This document shows, in pieces, positions 53,592 through 62,834 of a DNA stretch of 64,000 bases. The notes under the pieces were generated by a model. It saw nothing but the letters and a program-made list of their open reading frames with translations. It had not been told where the DNA came from and searched no databases. Position numbers and translations under genes: made by a program. The number at the start of each line of letters is the position of its first letter. Position 1 is the stretch's first letter. This DNA is from Roseovarius atlanticus (lineage in GTDB: Bacteria > Pseudomonadota > Alphaproteobacteria > Rhodobacterales > Rhodobacteraceae): assembly GCF_001441615.1 (NCBI RefSeq), contig NZ_LAXJ01000018.1:1-64000 (forward strand). The letters are read 5' to 3'.

Positions 53592-56499
53592 GCATCCGCC
53601 CTCCCTCGGGATCGAAGCCACCGGGCGCCACCACCTCGCATAGCGTTGCCGAGCCTTTCAGATGCTCCACCATCCGGACATGCTCGCCGATCCGCGCCCG
53701 GCCCCGCTCCAGGAACCCCAGACCGATCACATGCCCCAGCATCGGCGAAAACGCCACCGAGGTGATGTAGCCCTCGTCATTCTCGCTCACCACCTCCGCG
53801 CCGGGCGCGAACAGATGCGCCCCGGCGATCAGTTCCTTCACCGTGCCCACCGGCTTCAGCGCCACAAACTGCGCCCGGTCCTCGTCCATCAACCCCGGCC
53901 GCGCGGCCATCGCCTTGCCGATGAAATCCTTCCTGTCGCTCATCATGCCCTGCATCCCAATGTCAAAGGCCGTGGTGCGCCCGTGGATCTCGGCATGGGT
54001 GATGAACCCTTTTTCGATCCGCATGACATTGAGCGCCTCCATGCCATAAGGCCCGCCCTCCATCGCCTCGGCCTTGGCGACCAGCTGGTCGAACAGCGCC
54101 GCGCCGTGCCGCGCCGGCACCGCGATCTCGTAGGCCAGCTCGCCCGAGAACGAGATGCGGAACAGCCGCGCGGTAACTCCCTTAGTTCGAACGTCCCCGC
54201 AGGCCATGAAGGGCCAGTCGCCATTGGCCAAGTCCTGTTTCAACACATCCTCAAGCAGCGCACGGGACATAGGCCCGGCCACCGCGAACTGTGCCCATTG
54301 CTCGGTCACCGAGGCAAAGCGCACATCAAGATCGGGCCGCAGCACCTGGTGCGCGAATTCCATATGCCGCATCACCTGCCCCGCCGCCGCCGTGGTGGTG
54401 GTGACCAGGAAATGCCGCTCGCCCAGCCGCGCGCAGGTGCCGTCATCCATGACGTGCCCGTCCTCGCGCAGCATCAGGCCATAGCGCACGCGCCCCACCT
54501 TCAGCGCGGACATCATGTTGGTGTACAAAAAGTCCAGGAATGCCGCCGCGTCCGGTCCCTGTACGTCGATCTTGCCCAGGGTCGAGACATCGCAGATGCC
54601 CACATGGTCCCGCACCATCCGCACCTCTCGGTCGCACGATTGCCGCCAGTGCGTCTCGCCCGCCTTAGGGAAATAGCTGGGCCGGTACCACAGCCCCGCC
54701 TCGATCATCGGCGCACCCCGCCCAATACTGGCGTCATGCGAGGTGGTGAACCGCTCGGGTGAGAACCCCTTGCCCTGCGCCCCCGCCCCCATGGCGGCAA
54801 TCGGCACCGGCACGTAAGGCGGGCGAAAGGTGGTCGTCCCGGTCTCTGCGATCCCGCGCCCGGTGGCATCGGCCAGCACCGCCAGCGCGGCGACGTTCGA
54901 GTTCTTGCCCTGATCCGGCGCCATGCCCTGGGTGGTGTAGCGCTTCATGTGCTCGACCGAGGTGAAATTCTCCTGTGCGGCCAGCGTCACGTCCTTCACC
55001 GTCACGTCATTCTGGAAATCCAGCCATGCCCGGCCCTTGCCCGGCACATGCCACAGCGGTTTGATCTGGTATACACCGTCTTCCGCCTTCGGCACGGGCA
55101 CCTCGGCCCCGTTCAGCCCGAGGTCGTCGACCACCGCCTTGCCCGCCGCGGCACCGCTTTCAAGGCATTCGCGGGTGGAAAACATTCCCATCGCCGCCCC
55201 AGCATAGCGCATTCCCGGCACCGCGCCCTCGCGCGGCACGAAGGCAGCCAGCCCTTCGTCCCACACCGGGCGCGCACCCATATGACAGCTTAAATGCACG
55301 CTGGGGTTCCAGCCGCCCGACATGGCCAGAACGTCGGCCTGCACCGTCTCGATCCGGTCTCTGTGCAGAAAACTCACACTCTCCAGCGCCTTGCGCCCGC
55401 CGCTGTCGCAAACCTGTCCGCCCGCGTAGAACGGCACATCGAGGTCACAGGCCGCATCCGCCCGCGCGTCGATCAGCGCCGATACATGTACCCCCGCCGC
55501 CAGCAAGTCCCGCACGGTCTGGTGCCCTGCATCGCTGTTGGCAAAAACCGCCACCCGGTTGCCGGGGCACACCCGCCAGCGGTTGATATAGGCCCTAAGC
55601 GCGCCGGCCATGATCACGCCCGGCCTGTCGTTGTTGGAAAATGCCACGGGCCGCTCGATTGCGCCCGCCGCAAGCACCGCGCGTTTCGCGACGATCCGCC
55701 AGAAACAGCCTTTCAGCGCGCGACCCGGCTCCAGCCGCTCCAGCGCACCGAATGTGCCCTGGTCATAGGCTCCCACCACGGCGGTGCGCGTCATCACCCG
55801 CACGTTTTCCATCGTCCTCAGCCGCGCCTGCATCGCCTCGGCCCAAGCGGAACCCGCCTGCCCGTCCACCTCTTCGACTTCGGCATTCAGCCGCCCGCCC
55901 AAGCGCGTGTCTTCCTCGGCCAGGATCACGTCCGCCCCGGCCTCTGCCGCCGTCCAGGCCGCCATCAGCCCCGCTGGACCCGCGCCGATCACCAATACGT
56001 CGCAATGCGCAAAGGCCCGTTCCCACCGCTCGGTGCTCGCCTCGCGCGACAGCGCCCCCAGGCCCGCAGCCTGGCGAATGACCGGCTCGTACAGCTTTTC
56101 CCAGAACGCCTTGGGCCACATGAACGTCTTGTAATAAAACCCCGCCCCCAGAAACGGCGAGAGGAGGTCGTTCACCGCCATCAGGTCGAATTCCACCGAG
56201 GGCCAGGCATTCTGCCCGTAGGCCGCCAGCCCTTCCTGCAACTCTACCGTCGTCGCCCGCGCGTTCGGCTCCTGCCCCGGGCCTCGCCCCAGCGTGACCA
56301 GCGCGTTGGGCTCCTCGCTTCCGGCGGTGAAAATGCCCCTGGGCCGGTGATACTTGAACGACCGCGCCACCACCTTGACGCCGGCGCCGATCAGGGCCGA
56401 GGCCAGCGTGTCACCCTCGAACCCAAGGTGCTTCCGCCCGTCGAAGGTAAAGGCCAGTCGCCGCGTTCGGTCGATCAGCCCATCGCCATCCAGCCTCAT
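53584..56499 (-). CDS. soxA: Sarcosine oxidase alpha subunit
   Basis: This 971-residue subunit has an N-terminal ferredoxin-like part (LAFTFDGRKHLGFEGDTLAS, FKYHRPRGIFTAGSEEPNAL). A dinucleotide-binding domain follows (CDVLVIGAGPAGLMAAWTAA) that carries NAD, then a C-terminal GcvT-like tetrahydrofolate domain (VGICDVSTLGKIDVQGPDAA, FSGELAYEIAVP). It passes the sarcosine methyl carbon to tetrahydrofolate as 5,10-methylene-THF, or releases formaldehyde. The ATG at 56499 overlaps the soxD stop; the frame to 56598 is not used. Confidence 0.95.
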   Translation of the reverse strand: MRLDGDGLIDRTRRLAFTFDGRKHLGFEGDTLASALIGAGVKVVARSFKYHRPRGIFTAGSEEPNALVTLGRGPGQEPNARATTVELQEGLAAYGQNAWPSVEFDLMAVNDLLSPFLGAGFYYKTFMWPKAFWEKLYEPVIRQAAGLGALSREASTERWERAFAHCDVLVIGAGPAGLMAAWTAAEAGADVILAEEDTRLGGRLNAEVEEVDGQAGSAWAEAMQARLRTMENVRVMTRTAVVGAYDQGTFGALERLEPGRALKGCFWRIVAKRAVLAAGAIERPVAFSNNDRPGVIMAGALRAYINRWRVCPGNRVAVFANSDAGHQTVRDLLAAGVHVSALIDARADAACDLDVPFYAGGQVCDSGGRKALESVSFLHRDRIETVQADVLAMSGGWNPSVHLSCHMGARPVWDEGLAAFVPREGAVPGMRYAGAAMGMFSTRECLESGAAAGKAVVDDLGLNGAEVPVPKAEDGVYQIKPLWHVPGKGRAWLDFQNDVTVKDVTLAAQENFTSVEHMKRYTTQGMAPDQGKNSNVAALAVLADATGRGIAETGTTTFRPPYVPVPIAAMGAGAQGKGFSPERFTTSHDASIGRGAPMIEAGLWYRPSYFPKAGETHWRQSCDREVRMVRDHVGICDVSTLGKIDVQGPDAAAFLDFLYTNMMSALKVGRVRYGLMLREDGHVMDDGTCARLGERHFLVTTTTAAAGQVMRHMEFAHQVLRPDLDVRFASVTEQWAQFAVAGPMSRALLEDVLKQDLANGDWPFMACGDVRTKGVTARLFRISFSGELAYEIAVPARHGAALFDQLVAKAEAMEGGPYGMEALNVMRIEKGFITHAEIHGRTTAFDIGMQGMMSDRKDFIGKAMAARPGLMDEDRAQFVALKPVGTVKELIAGAHLFAPGAEVVSENDEGYITSVAFSPMLGHVIGLGFLERGRARIGEHVRMVEHLKGSATLCEVVAPGGFDPEGGRMRG

Positions 56500-56759
56500 C
56501 GCGCCGCCTCTTCCGCCAGCACGGCGCCCAAGACCGCATGGCTGGCCGTGTCCCGCGTCACCACGATCCAAGCACCGCAACCGCTTTCGTGAAACCAAAG
56601 GTCGCGCGTCTCGCCACAGGGGTTATCGCGGTTGTGCACGTAATAGTCCCAAGCCTCTGCGCCCGCGCCCTCTTGGGGCCGCTCCAGCGCCACCGCGTGA
56701 CCGGCATAATAGAATTCCCGGCGGTCGCGCTCGCCGCAAATCGGACAGGGCAGCCTCAC
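56496..56759 (-). CDS. soxD: Sarcosine oxidase delta subunit
   Basis: This 87-residue zinc-binding subunit has four cysteines: LPCPICGERD at the start and NPCGETRDLWFHESGCG later. WDYYVHNRDNPCGETRDLW is typical of SoxD. It joins the alpha and beta subunits in the complex. The stop overlaps the soxA start as ATGA. The gene order soxB-soxD-soxA-soxG is the classical one. Confidence 0.95.
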   Translation of the reverse strand: MRLPCPICGERDRREFYYAGHAVALERPQEGAGAEAWDYYVHNRDNPCGETRDLWFHESGCGAWIVVTRDTASHAVLGAVLAEEAAR

Positions 56760-56798
56760 AGCCTGCCTCCCGGCGTGGTGCCGAACGTCCCTGTCGCC

Positions 56799-58052
56799 TC
56801 AATGCAGGTTATGCTGCGCACCGGTCCCCTCCTCATCCATCAGCCCGCGCCCGGTGCGGAACCGGTCCAGCCGCAGCCGTTCCGCTGCCGTGTGCGGGCG
56901 GTCCGTCGCCACCAGATGCGCCATGCAATGCCCCGAGCCGGGCACCGCCTTGAACCCGCCATAGCACCAACCGCAATTCAGGTAGAGCCCCTCGACCGGC
57001 GAGCGGTCGATGATCGGGCTGCCATCGGGGCTCATGTCCATGATCCCGCCCCAGCTGCGCAGCACCTTCGCCTGCCCGATCATCGGCATCAGGGTCATGC
57101 CCGCCTCCATCACGTGCTCGACCAGCGGCAGGTTCCCCCGCGCGGCATAGCTGGCATACATGTCCAGATCCCCGCCGAAGACCAGCCCGCCCTTGTCGGA
57201 CTGGCTGATGTAGAAATGCCCCATGCCGAAGCTGACCACATGGTCGATGCAGGGCTTCAGCCCCTCGGTCACGAAGGCCTGTAATACGTGGCTTTCAATG
57301 GGCAACCGCATCCCGGCCATCGCCGCCACCTGGCTTGAGCGGCCCGCTACGATGATGGCGACCTTTTTGGCCCGGATCGCCCCGCGCGAGGTCTGCACGC
57401 CCTTGACCACGCCGCCCTCGATGTCGATTCCCGTCACTTCGCAATTCTGGATCAGGTCCACGCCCCGCTCGCTGGCCCCTCGCGCATAGCCCCATGCCAC
57501 GGCATCGTGCCGGGCCGTCCCGGCGCGCCGCTGCAACAGGCCGCCATAGATGGGAAACCGTCCTTGATCGTAATCCAGATACGGCAGGACCTTCTTCAAC
57601 TGCCCTATGCTCAGCAGCTCCGCATCGTCGCCCTGGTTGCGCATCGCGTTGCCCCGGCGGATCGCCGCGTCCCGCTGCCCGTCGGAGTGAAACAGAACGA
57701 TCTGTCCGCGCTGCGAATGCATCACGTTGTAATTGAGTTCCTGCTCCAGACCCTCCCACAGCTTCAGCGAATGGCTGTAGAATTCCGAGTTGCCCGGCAG
57801 AAAATAATTCGCCCGCACGATGGTGGTGTTGCGCCCCACGTTGCCGCCGCCAAGATACCCCTTTTCCAGCACCGCAACATTCGTGATCCCGTGCTCGCGC
57901 GCCAGGTAATAGGCGGTCGACAGCCCATGCCCGCCGCCGCCGATGATCACAACGTCATAGGCCGCTTTCGGACTGGCATCGCGCCAATGCGCCTGCCAGC
58001 CGCGATTGCCGGTCAGACCTTCTCTGAGAACGCGCAGGCCCGAAAACCGCAT
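56799..58052 (-). CDS. soxB: Sarcosine oxidase beta subunit
   Basis: This 417-residue catalytic flavoprotein subunit oxidises the sarcosine C-N bond. The FAD motif is DVVIIGGGGHGLSTAYYLA (33-51). TARHDAVAWGYARGA holds H182, corresponding to the histidine that binds FMN covalently in known SoxB. GRNTTIVRANYFLPGNS and the C-terminal YLNCGWCYGGFKAVPGSG are family hallmarks. The ATG at 58052 gives the standard length; an ATG further up would add 13 residues. It is the first gene of soxBDAG, in the cytosol, producing H2O2. Confidence 0.96.
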   Translation of the reverse strand: MRFSGLRVLREGLTGNRGWQAHWRDASPKAAYDVVIIGGGGHGLSTAYYLAREHGITNVAVLEKGYLGGGNVGRNTTIVRANYFLPGNSEFYSHSLKLWEGLEQELNYNVMHSQRGQIVLFHSDGQRDAAIRRGNAMRNQGDDAELLSIGQLKKVLPYLDYDQGRFPIYGGLLQRRAGTARHDAVAWGYARGASERGVDLIQNCEVTGIDIEGGVVKGVQTSRGAIRAKKVAIIVAGRSSQVAAMAGMRLPIESHVLQAFVTEGLKPCIDHVVSFGMGHFYISQSDKGGLVFGGDLDMYASYAARGNLPLVEHVMEAGMTLMPMIGQAKVLRSWGGIMDMSPDGSPIIDRSPVEGLYLNCGWCYGGFKAVPGSGHCMAHLVATDRPHTAAERLRLDRFRTGRGLMDEEGTGAQHNLH

Positions 58053-58125
58053 TCTGAAATTTCTCCATCGAACTGGTATGGAGTGAAGCAACTTCCGCCG
58101 AAGAGTGCAACGGGCACCGCGCTCC

Positions 58126-58737
58126 CTAGCGCAGATGCGCCGGCACCGCCGCCTGCCGCTGTTCCAGTGGGATCACCGTCACCGGCGCGATCGGTGCGCC
58201 GTCGCCGTCCAGAAGCGGGTTCGTTTTCGCGCGCCCACCGATCCACGCGCCGACCATGCGGCGCAGAACCTGAAGGCCGGCGCCGGCAAAACCGCGATCC
58301 GCCTTGGGCGCCCCCGGCTCCGGTCTTGCATATTTTGTGAAAGCTCGGCATCGCGATGGTCCCAGTCCGGCCGCCCCGCCCTCCAACTCGGCCTGCCGCA
58401 GAACCACGCCCACGAAAGGCAGGTGCACCCGCGACATCGTGTTGAAAATGGGCGTGTCGCAGCACCGCGCGTGCCAACGGTAAAGCCCCTTAGGCGACAG
58501 GCGCAGGATTTCGAGATGCTCGGCCCCGGAGTCCATCGCAATCCGATCCGGCGTGGTCTGCCAGATCTCGCTGCCGCCGCCGGGCGACAGCAGATCGTCT
58601 TCATGACCGAAAAGCCCCGCCGCCGTCTGGCAGTCCTTGCAATAACACGTCACGCGCATGCCCGCCGCCGGGGCGGGCACTGCAAGTTTCACTTCGACCG
58701 CGCCGCAGCGGCAGGTTTTCTTCACCGTCGCGGTCAT
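58126..58737 (-). CDS. GFA/CENP-V-like zinc protein (DUF6151 type)
   Basis: This 203-residue protein has a cysteine-rich N-terminus (C9, C11 in TCRCGAVEV; C31, C33, C36 in CYCKDCQTAAGLFG) and later HARCCDTPIFN. This pattern is related to glutathione-dependent formaldehyde-activating (GFA/CENP-V) domains and to DUF6151. ATG 58737 is taken; the longer frame up to 58962 runs into gdhA. It lies 73 bases upstream of soxB and 11 bases after gdhA. A role in handling formaldehyde from sarcosine oxidation is a reasonable guess but is unproven for this subfamily. Confidence 0.78.
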   Translation of the reverse strand: MTATVKKTCRCGAVEVKLAVPAPAAGMRVTCYCKDCQTAAGLFGHEDDLLSPGGGSEIWQTTPDRIAMDSGAEHLEILRLSPKGLYRWHARCCDTPIFNTMSRVHLPFVGVVLRQAELEGGAAGLGPSRCRAFTKYARPEPGAPKADRGFAGAGLQVLRRMVGAWIGGRAKTNPLLDGDGAPIAPVTVIPLEQRQAAVPAHLR

Positions 58738-58748
58738 CTTCCCGCGCC

Positions 58749-60182
58749 TTAAAGACCCGCCGCGCGGTAGCTCGTCGCGACCTTGCCGATCGAGACCAGA
58801 TAGGCCGCCGTGCGCAAATCGGTCACGTCCCCGCGGTCGTGCCAGGTTTCGCGCATCGCCTGGTAGGCCGCGCGCATTGTGTCGTCTAGGCCCGAGCGGA
58901 CCAGCTCCAGCTCGCCCGCGCCGCGCAGGTACTTCTGCTTGAAGTCCGGCGTCATCGACCAAGCGCCTTCAAGGTGATCATCCAGCCGGCTCAGCTCCTT
59001 CACGATCAGCTCGTGCCGCGCCTCTTCCTGCCGCCGGCCCATCCGGCCAAAGCGGATGTGGCTGAGGTTCTTGACCCACTCGAAATAGGACACCGTCACG
59101 CCGCCCGCGTTGGCGTACATGTCGGGGATGATCACCGTGCCCTTGTTGCGCAGGATCTCGTCGGCGCCCGCCGTCACGGGACCGTTGGCCGCCTCGATGA
59201 TCAACGGCGCCTTGATCCGGTCGGCATTGCCAAGATTGATCACACCCTCCATCGCGGCGGGGATCAGGATGTCGCACTCCTCTTCCAGGTATTTCGCTCC
59301 GTCCTTGATATAGTTGCCGGACGGATAGCCGTCGACGCCGCCATGCTTGGCGATCCAGTTGCGCAGATCTTCCACGTCCAGACCGTTCTCGTCGAAAAGG
59401 CCGCCGTCGCGCTCGATCACCGCGATCACCTTGCAACCGTCCTCCTCGGACAGAAACTTGGCGGCGTGATAGCCCACGTTGCCCAGGCCCTGCACGATCA
59501 CGCGCTTGCCGTCCAGCGTACCGCTCAGCCCGGCCGCCTTGATGTCCTCGGGATGGCGGAAAAACTCCTGCAACGCGTATTGCACGCCGCGGCCCGTGGC
59601 CTCGGTCCGGCCCTGGATGCCACCCGCATGAACGGGTTTGCCAGTCACGCAGGCCCGCGCATTGATATCGGTGGTGTTCATCCGGCGGTACTGATCGGCG
59701 ATCCATGCCATCTCGCGCTCGCCCGTGCCCATATCCGGAGCGGGCACATTCTGCGCCGGGTGGATCAGGTCGCGCTTGGCCAGCTCATAGGCAAAGCGCC
59801 GCGTGATCAGTTCCAGCTCGTGCTCGTCCCATTCCAGCGGGTCAAGGCACAAACCGCCTTTCGAGCCGCCAAACGGCGCCTCTACCAGCGCGCACTTATA
59901 GGTCATCAATGCCGCCAGCGCCTCGACCTCGTCCTGGTTCACCGCCATGGAGTACCGTATGCCACCCTTCACGGGTTCCATATGCTCGGAATGCACGCTG
60001 CGATAGCCGGTGAAGGTGTGGATCTGACCGCGCAGCCGCACGCCGAACCGCACCGTGTAGGTCGCGTTACAGACCCGGATTTTCTCTTCCAGGCCCGGCG
60101 GCAGGTCCATCAGCGCGACCGCGCGGTTGAACATAAGATCCACGCTTTCGCGGAACGTCGGCTCCTTGATCGGTGCATTCAT
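58749..60182 (-). CDS. gdhA: Glutamate dehydrogenase (Glu/Leu/Phe/Val dehydrogenase family)
   Basis: This 477-residue enzyme interconverts glutamate and 2-oxoglutarate plus ammonia. The catalytic segment is KGGIRYSMAVNQDEVEALAA, and the lysine motif is EAPFGGSKGGLC. The Rossmann motif GLGNVGYHAAKFL is followed by VIAVIERDGG, where an acidic position suggests NAD use. The ATG at 60182 with GAGGGAG ahead is chosen over 60215. It is the first gene of a minus-strand run through the sox cluster. Ammonia from methylated amine breakdown could be assimilated by it, or glutamate degraded. Confidence 0.93.
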   Translation of the reverse strand: MNAPIKEPTFRESVDLMFNRAVALMDLPPGLEEKIRVCNATYTVRFGVRLRGQIHTFTGYRSVHSEHMEPVKGGIRYSMAVNQDEVEALAALMTYKCALVEAPFGGSKGGLCLDPLEWDEHELELITRRFAYELAKRDLIHPAQNVPAPDMGTGEREMAWIADQYRRMNTTDINARACVTGKPVHAGGIQGRTEATGRGVQYALQEFFRHPEDIKAAGLSGTLDGKRVIVQGLGNVGYHAAKFLSEEDGCKVIAVIERDGGLFDENGLDVEDLRNWIAKHGGVDGYPSGNYIKDGAKYLEEECDILIPAAMEGVINLGNADRIKAPLIIEAANGPVTAGADEILRNKGTVIIPDMYANAGGVTVSYFEWVKNLSHIRFGRMGRRQEEARHELIVKELSRLDDHLEGAWSMTPDFKQKYLRGAGELELVRSGLDDTMRAAYQAMRETWHDRGDVTDLRTAAYLVSIGKVATSYRAAGL

Positions 60183-60507
60183 GGTCGGGTCTCCCTCTTC
60201 TGGCGCATGTGGCACGACTCCCCATAGCCGCCATGCATGTCACAATGGTTAAGGGAAGTGTCCCGATTGTCCACCATAGATACCCGCCCGGGTTCGGACA
60301 CCGCCGCATCACACCGAACCACACCCGATCACCGCTTTGTCAACTTTTCCGTAACAGTCGGGAAAATCTGAAGGATTTATCCCTTGTCCGGCGTCAATAG
60401 GGCCAATTTCATCCCGGTTTCGCCTTATTTTGACCACAGACCTTTCTGATAACAGCAGGGATTTAATCCGTTCCTGGGGCGGGAACCGTCCAACGAGGTG
60501 TCATAAA
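60183..60507. other. 325-base divergent intergenic region
   Basis: This gap separates the divergent gdhA and VWA-protein genes. It is less GC-rich than the flanks, with runs such as CTTTGTCAACTTTTCCGTAAC around 60335-60354, so it probably holds promoters for both. No open frame with a ribosome-binding site, no strong dyad and no family A/B repeat was seen. No individual promoter element is called. Confidence 0.5.
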
Positions 60508-62301
60508 ATGAACGTGTCGAAATTTAAAGTCCGGTCGCTGCAAGGCACATGTCTGCCAACATACGCCATGGCGCGCCGCCGCGTTTCGAATTTTCGCCGC
60601 GACGAGGATGGTTCGATGATCATCCTCACGCTTTTCATCTTCATGTTCATGCTGGTGATGGCCGGCCTCGGCATCGACACGATGCGCCACGAGATGCACC
60701 GCGCGCACCTTCAGGCGACGCTCGACTCCGCCGTTCTGGCCGGGGCCGGCGCCTCGTCAGAAGATGAAGCCAAGCATGTCGTCGAAGATTATTTCGCCAA
60801 ATCTGGGATGGCACAATACCTCAAAATGATCAACGAAGACGACATCACAATGACACTCAACACGTCTAAAGTGACGGCGTCCGCCGATTTCGACATGGAC
60901 ACATACCTGATGAAGCTTTCAGGAGTGGAGCAGCTCTCGGCCACGGTCCAGTCTACGGCCGAGATGCGGATACCCAAGCTCGAAGTAGTTCTCGTCCTGG
61001 ACGTATCCGGATCGATGGATGACAACGGGAAGATCGGCAATCTCAAGACTGCAGCCAAGTCATTTGTGACTAAAATCCTTGGCAACTCCGTGGAAGGCAG
61101 CACCGTTATCTCTATTGTGCCGTTCAGCACTTCAGTCACGCCCACGGACGGGATCTTTGATGTACTGGCTGTCGGCGAAGACCATTCCTGGTCCAACTGC
61201 CTTTACCTCGAAGAAAACGACTACTCACACCCTTCTCTAGCAACGGGTTCTTCTTCCAACAGTTCGGGTCAGAACCTCAAGCAGGCAGTGTACACATCGA
61301 TGTATGGCGGATTTGACGATTTAGACTCGGAATGGAGGTCCTGCTATACGGACGAGTACTTCCAGATTATGCCCTATTCTTTCAGCGTCGCGGATTTGCA
61401 CGCCAAGATCGACGGGCTTGAAGCTGCAGGCAACACGTCGACCGATCAGGGGATCAAATACGGCTCCGCACTGTTGCACCCTGACTGGCGCGAAGTGTCT
61501 GCGGCGCTCATCGCTAACGGGGAAATCGATGCGTCTCTGACGAACGTCCCCGCCGACTACGACCAGCCTGAAACGCTTAAGGTCATGATCGTCATGGGCG
61601 ACGGACAGAACACCACGACGTATTTCTTTGACAAGTCGAACCCCGAATTCCGAGGCGCCCATTCTGATCTCCACGAGGTCAAGTACGAGAACATGACATT
61701 CGAGTATGCCTTCCAGAACCGCAACAAGGATCGTCACTATGATCACCCTTGGTACGAGCAGATGTGCTCCAAAGGTGGATGGGAATGTATCTACTCAGGT
61801 GACGGCATCGAAAGGTCGGCATACTTCCTTGAAGATCCCGATCCGACCAACCGACACGGGGATTACGAGAGAGAGGCTTTCTATAACGTTGAGTCAGGTA
61901 CCTGGCACACGGCCGCGGAATTCAATGGTTTCAAAGATAGCATCCCTGGCTTCATCTCCAGCAACGACCTTTCCTGGGAAGTAGCATGGGGCCTGATGTC
62001 GCCTTATTATTATGGGCAAATAACGGGGAACTGGGAGCCTTGGAATGACTACCGCTATTCCGAAAGCATCACCGGCGAAACCAAAAACCGGCGGATGAAC
62101 GAAGTCTGCGGTGCCGCGAAAAGGGCAGGCTCCATCATCTACACGATTGGCTTTGAAATCTCGGAGGGTGGCGTTGCCGAAACTGCTCTTAAAGGCTGCG
62201 CTTCGTCCGACGCGCATTACTACCGTGTCGAGGGACTCGACATCACCGATGCGTTCGGTTCCATCGCCGGCAACATGCAAGCCCTGAGGTTGACGCAATG
62301 A
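60508..62301 (+). CDS. VWA-domain protein with TadG-like N-terminus
   Basis: This 597-residue protein has a basic N-terminus and one transmembrane helix (MIILTLFIFMFMLVMAGLGI, about 37-56). The typical TadG start follows (DTMRHEMHRAHLQATLDSAV LAGA) and then a von Willebrand A domain with MIDAS DVSGS at 165-169. Such proteins are inner-membrane anchored and face the periplasm, and act in Tad/Flp pilus or surface assembly. The ATG at 60508 is preferred, with GAGG about 10 bases ahead; MARRRV at 60568 is an alternative. The central part has visibly lower GC and looser codon use than the neighbours. It overlaps the next gene by ATGA. Confidence 0.85.
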   Translation: MNVSKFKVRSLQGTCLPTYAMARRRVSNFRRDEDGSMIILTLFIFMFMLVMAGLGIDTMRHEMHRAHLQATLDSAVLAGAGASSEDEAKHVVEDYFAKSGMAQYLKMINEDDITMTLNTSKVTASADFDMDTYLMKLSGVEQLSATVQSTAEMRIPKLEVVLVLDVSGSMDDNGKIGNLKTAAKSFVTKILGNSVEGSTVISIVPFSTSVTPTDGIFDVLAVGEDHSWSNCLYLEENDYSHPSLATGSSSNSSGQNLKQAVYTSMYGGFDDLDSEWRSCYTDEYFQIMPYSFSVADLHAKIDGLEAAGNTSTDQGIKYGSALLHPDWREVSAALIANGEIDASLTNVPADYDQPETLKVMIVMGDGQNTTTYFFDKSNPEFRGAHSDLHEVKYENMTFEYAFQNRNKDRHYDHPWYEQMCSKGGWECIYSGDGIERSAYFLEDPDPTNRHGDYEREAFYNVESGTWHTAAEFNGFKDSIPGFISSNDLSWEVAWGLMSPYYYGQITGNWEPWNDYRYSESITGETKNRRMNEVCGAAKRAGSIIYTIGFEISEGGVAETALKGCASSDAHYYRVEGLDITDAFGSIAGNMQALRLTQ

Positions 62302-62834
62302 TCCGCAGACTTAAAACAGCGCTTTTGCGTCTGGGCTATGAAGAAAGCGGCTCGGCATCGGTCGAATTCGTCATCATTTTTCCGATCTATCTGTCGTTCA
62401 TCCTGATGTCGATCGAGCTGGGTTTCGTGACGATGCGCCACACGCTGCTGGAACGCGGCCTGGATATCGCGGTGCGCGAGGTACGCCTCGGGACAGGTAC
62501 CGCCCCCCAGCATGACGCCATCAAGGATATTGTCTGCGACAACGCAGTCATGGTTCTGAACTGCAAGGACAAGCTGCGGCTGGAAATGCGCCCTGCCGAC
62601 ATCTTCGCTCTGCAATCGCTGGATACGACGGCCGACTGCACGGACAAGGCCGAACCGGCCAAGCCCGTGCGCACCTTCACCCCCGGTGTGGCAAACCAGC
62701 TGATGCTGATGCGCGCCTGCTATAAGTACGAGCCTTTCTTCCCCGACGAATTCCTGGGCTCGGCGCTTGAAAAGGATGGCAGCGGCGAGGCGTCGATCAT
62801 CTCCATGACCGCTTTCGTACAGGAACCGAACTGA
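62298..62834 (+). CDS. TadE-like pseudopilin
   Basis: This 178-residue protein has the TadE pattern: a short basic leader, then GSASVEFVIIFPIYLSFILM as the glutamate-containing hydrophobic helix and SIELGFVTMRHTLLERGLDI. The remainder is periplasmic with three cysteines and no enzyme motif. TadE proteins are processed by a prepilin peptidase. It is coupled to the VWA gene by ATGA and to the next TadE-like gene by TGATG. Confidence 0.87.
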   Translation: MIRRLKTALLRLGYEESGSASVEFVIIFPIYLSFILMSIELGFVTMRHTLLERGLDIAVREVRLGTGTAPQHDAIKDIVCDNAVMVLNCKDKLRLEMRPADIFALQSLDTTADCTDKAEPAKPVRTFTPGVANQLMLMRACYKYEPFFPDEFLGSALEKDGSGEASIISMTAFVQEPN

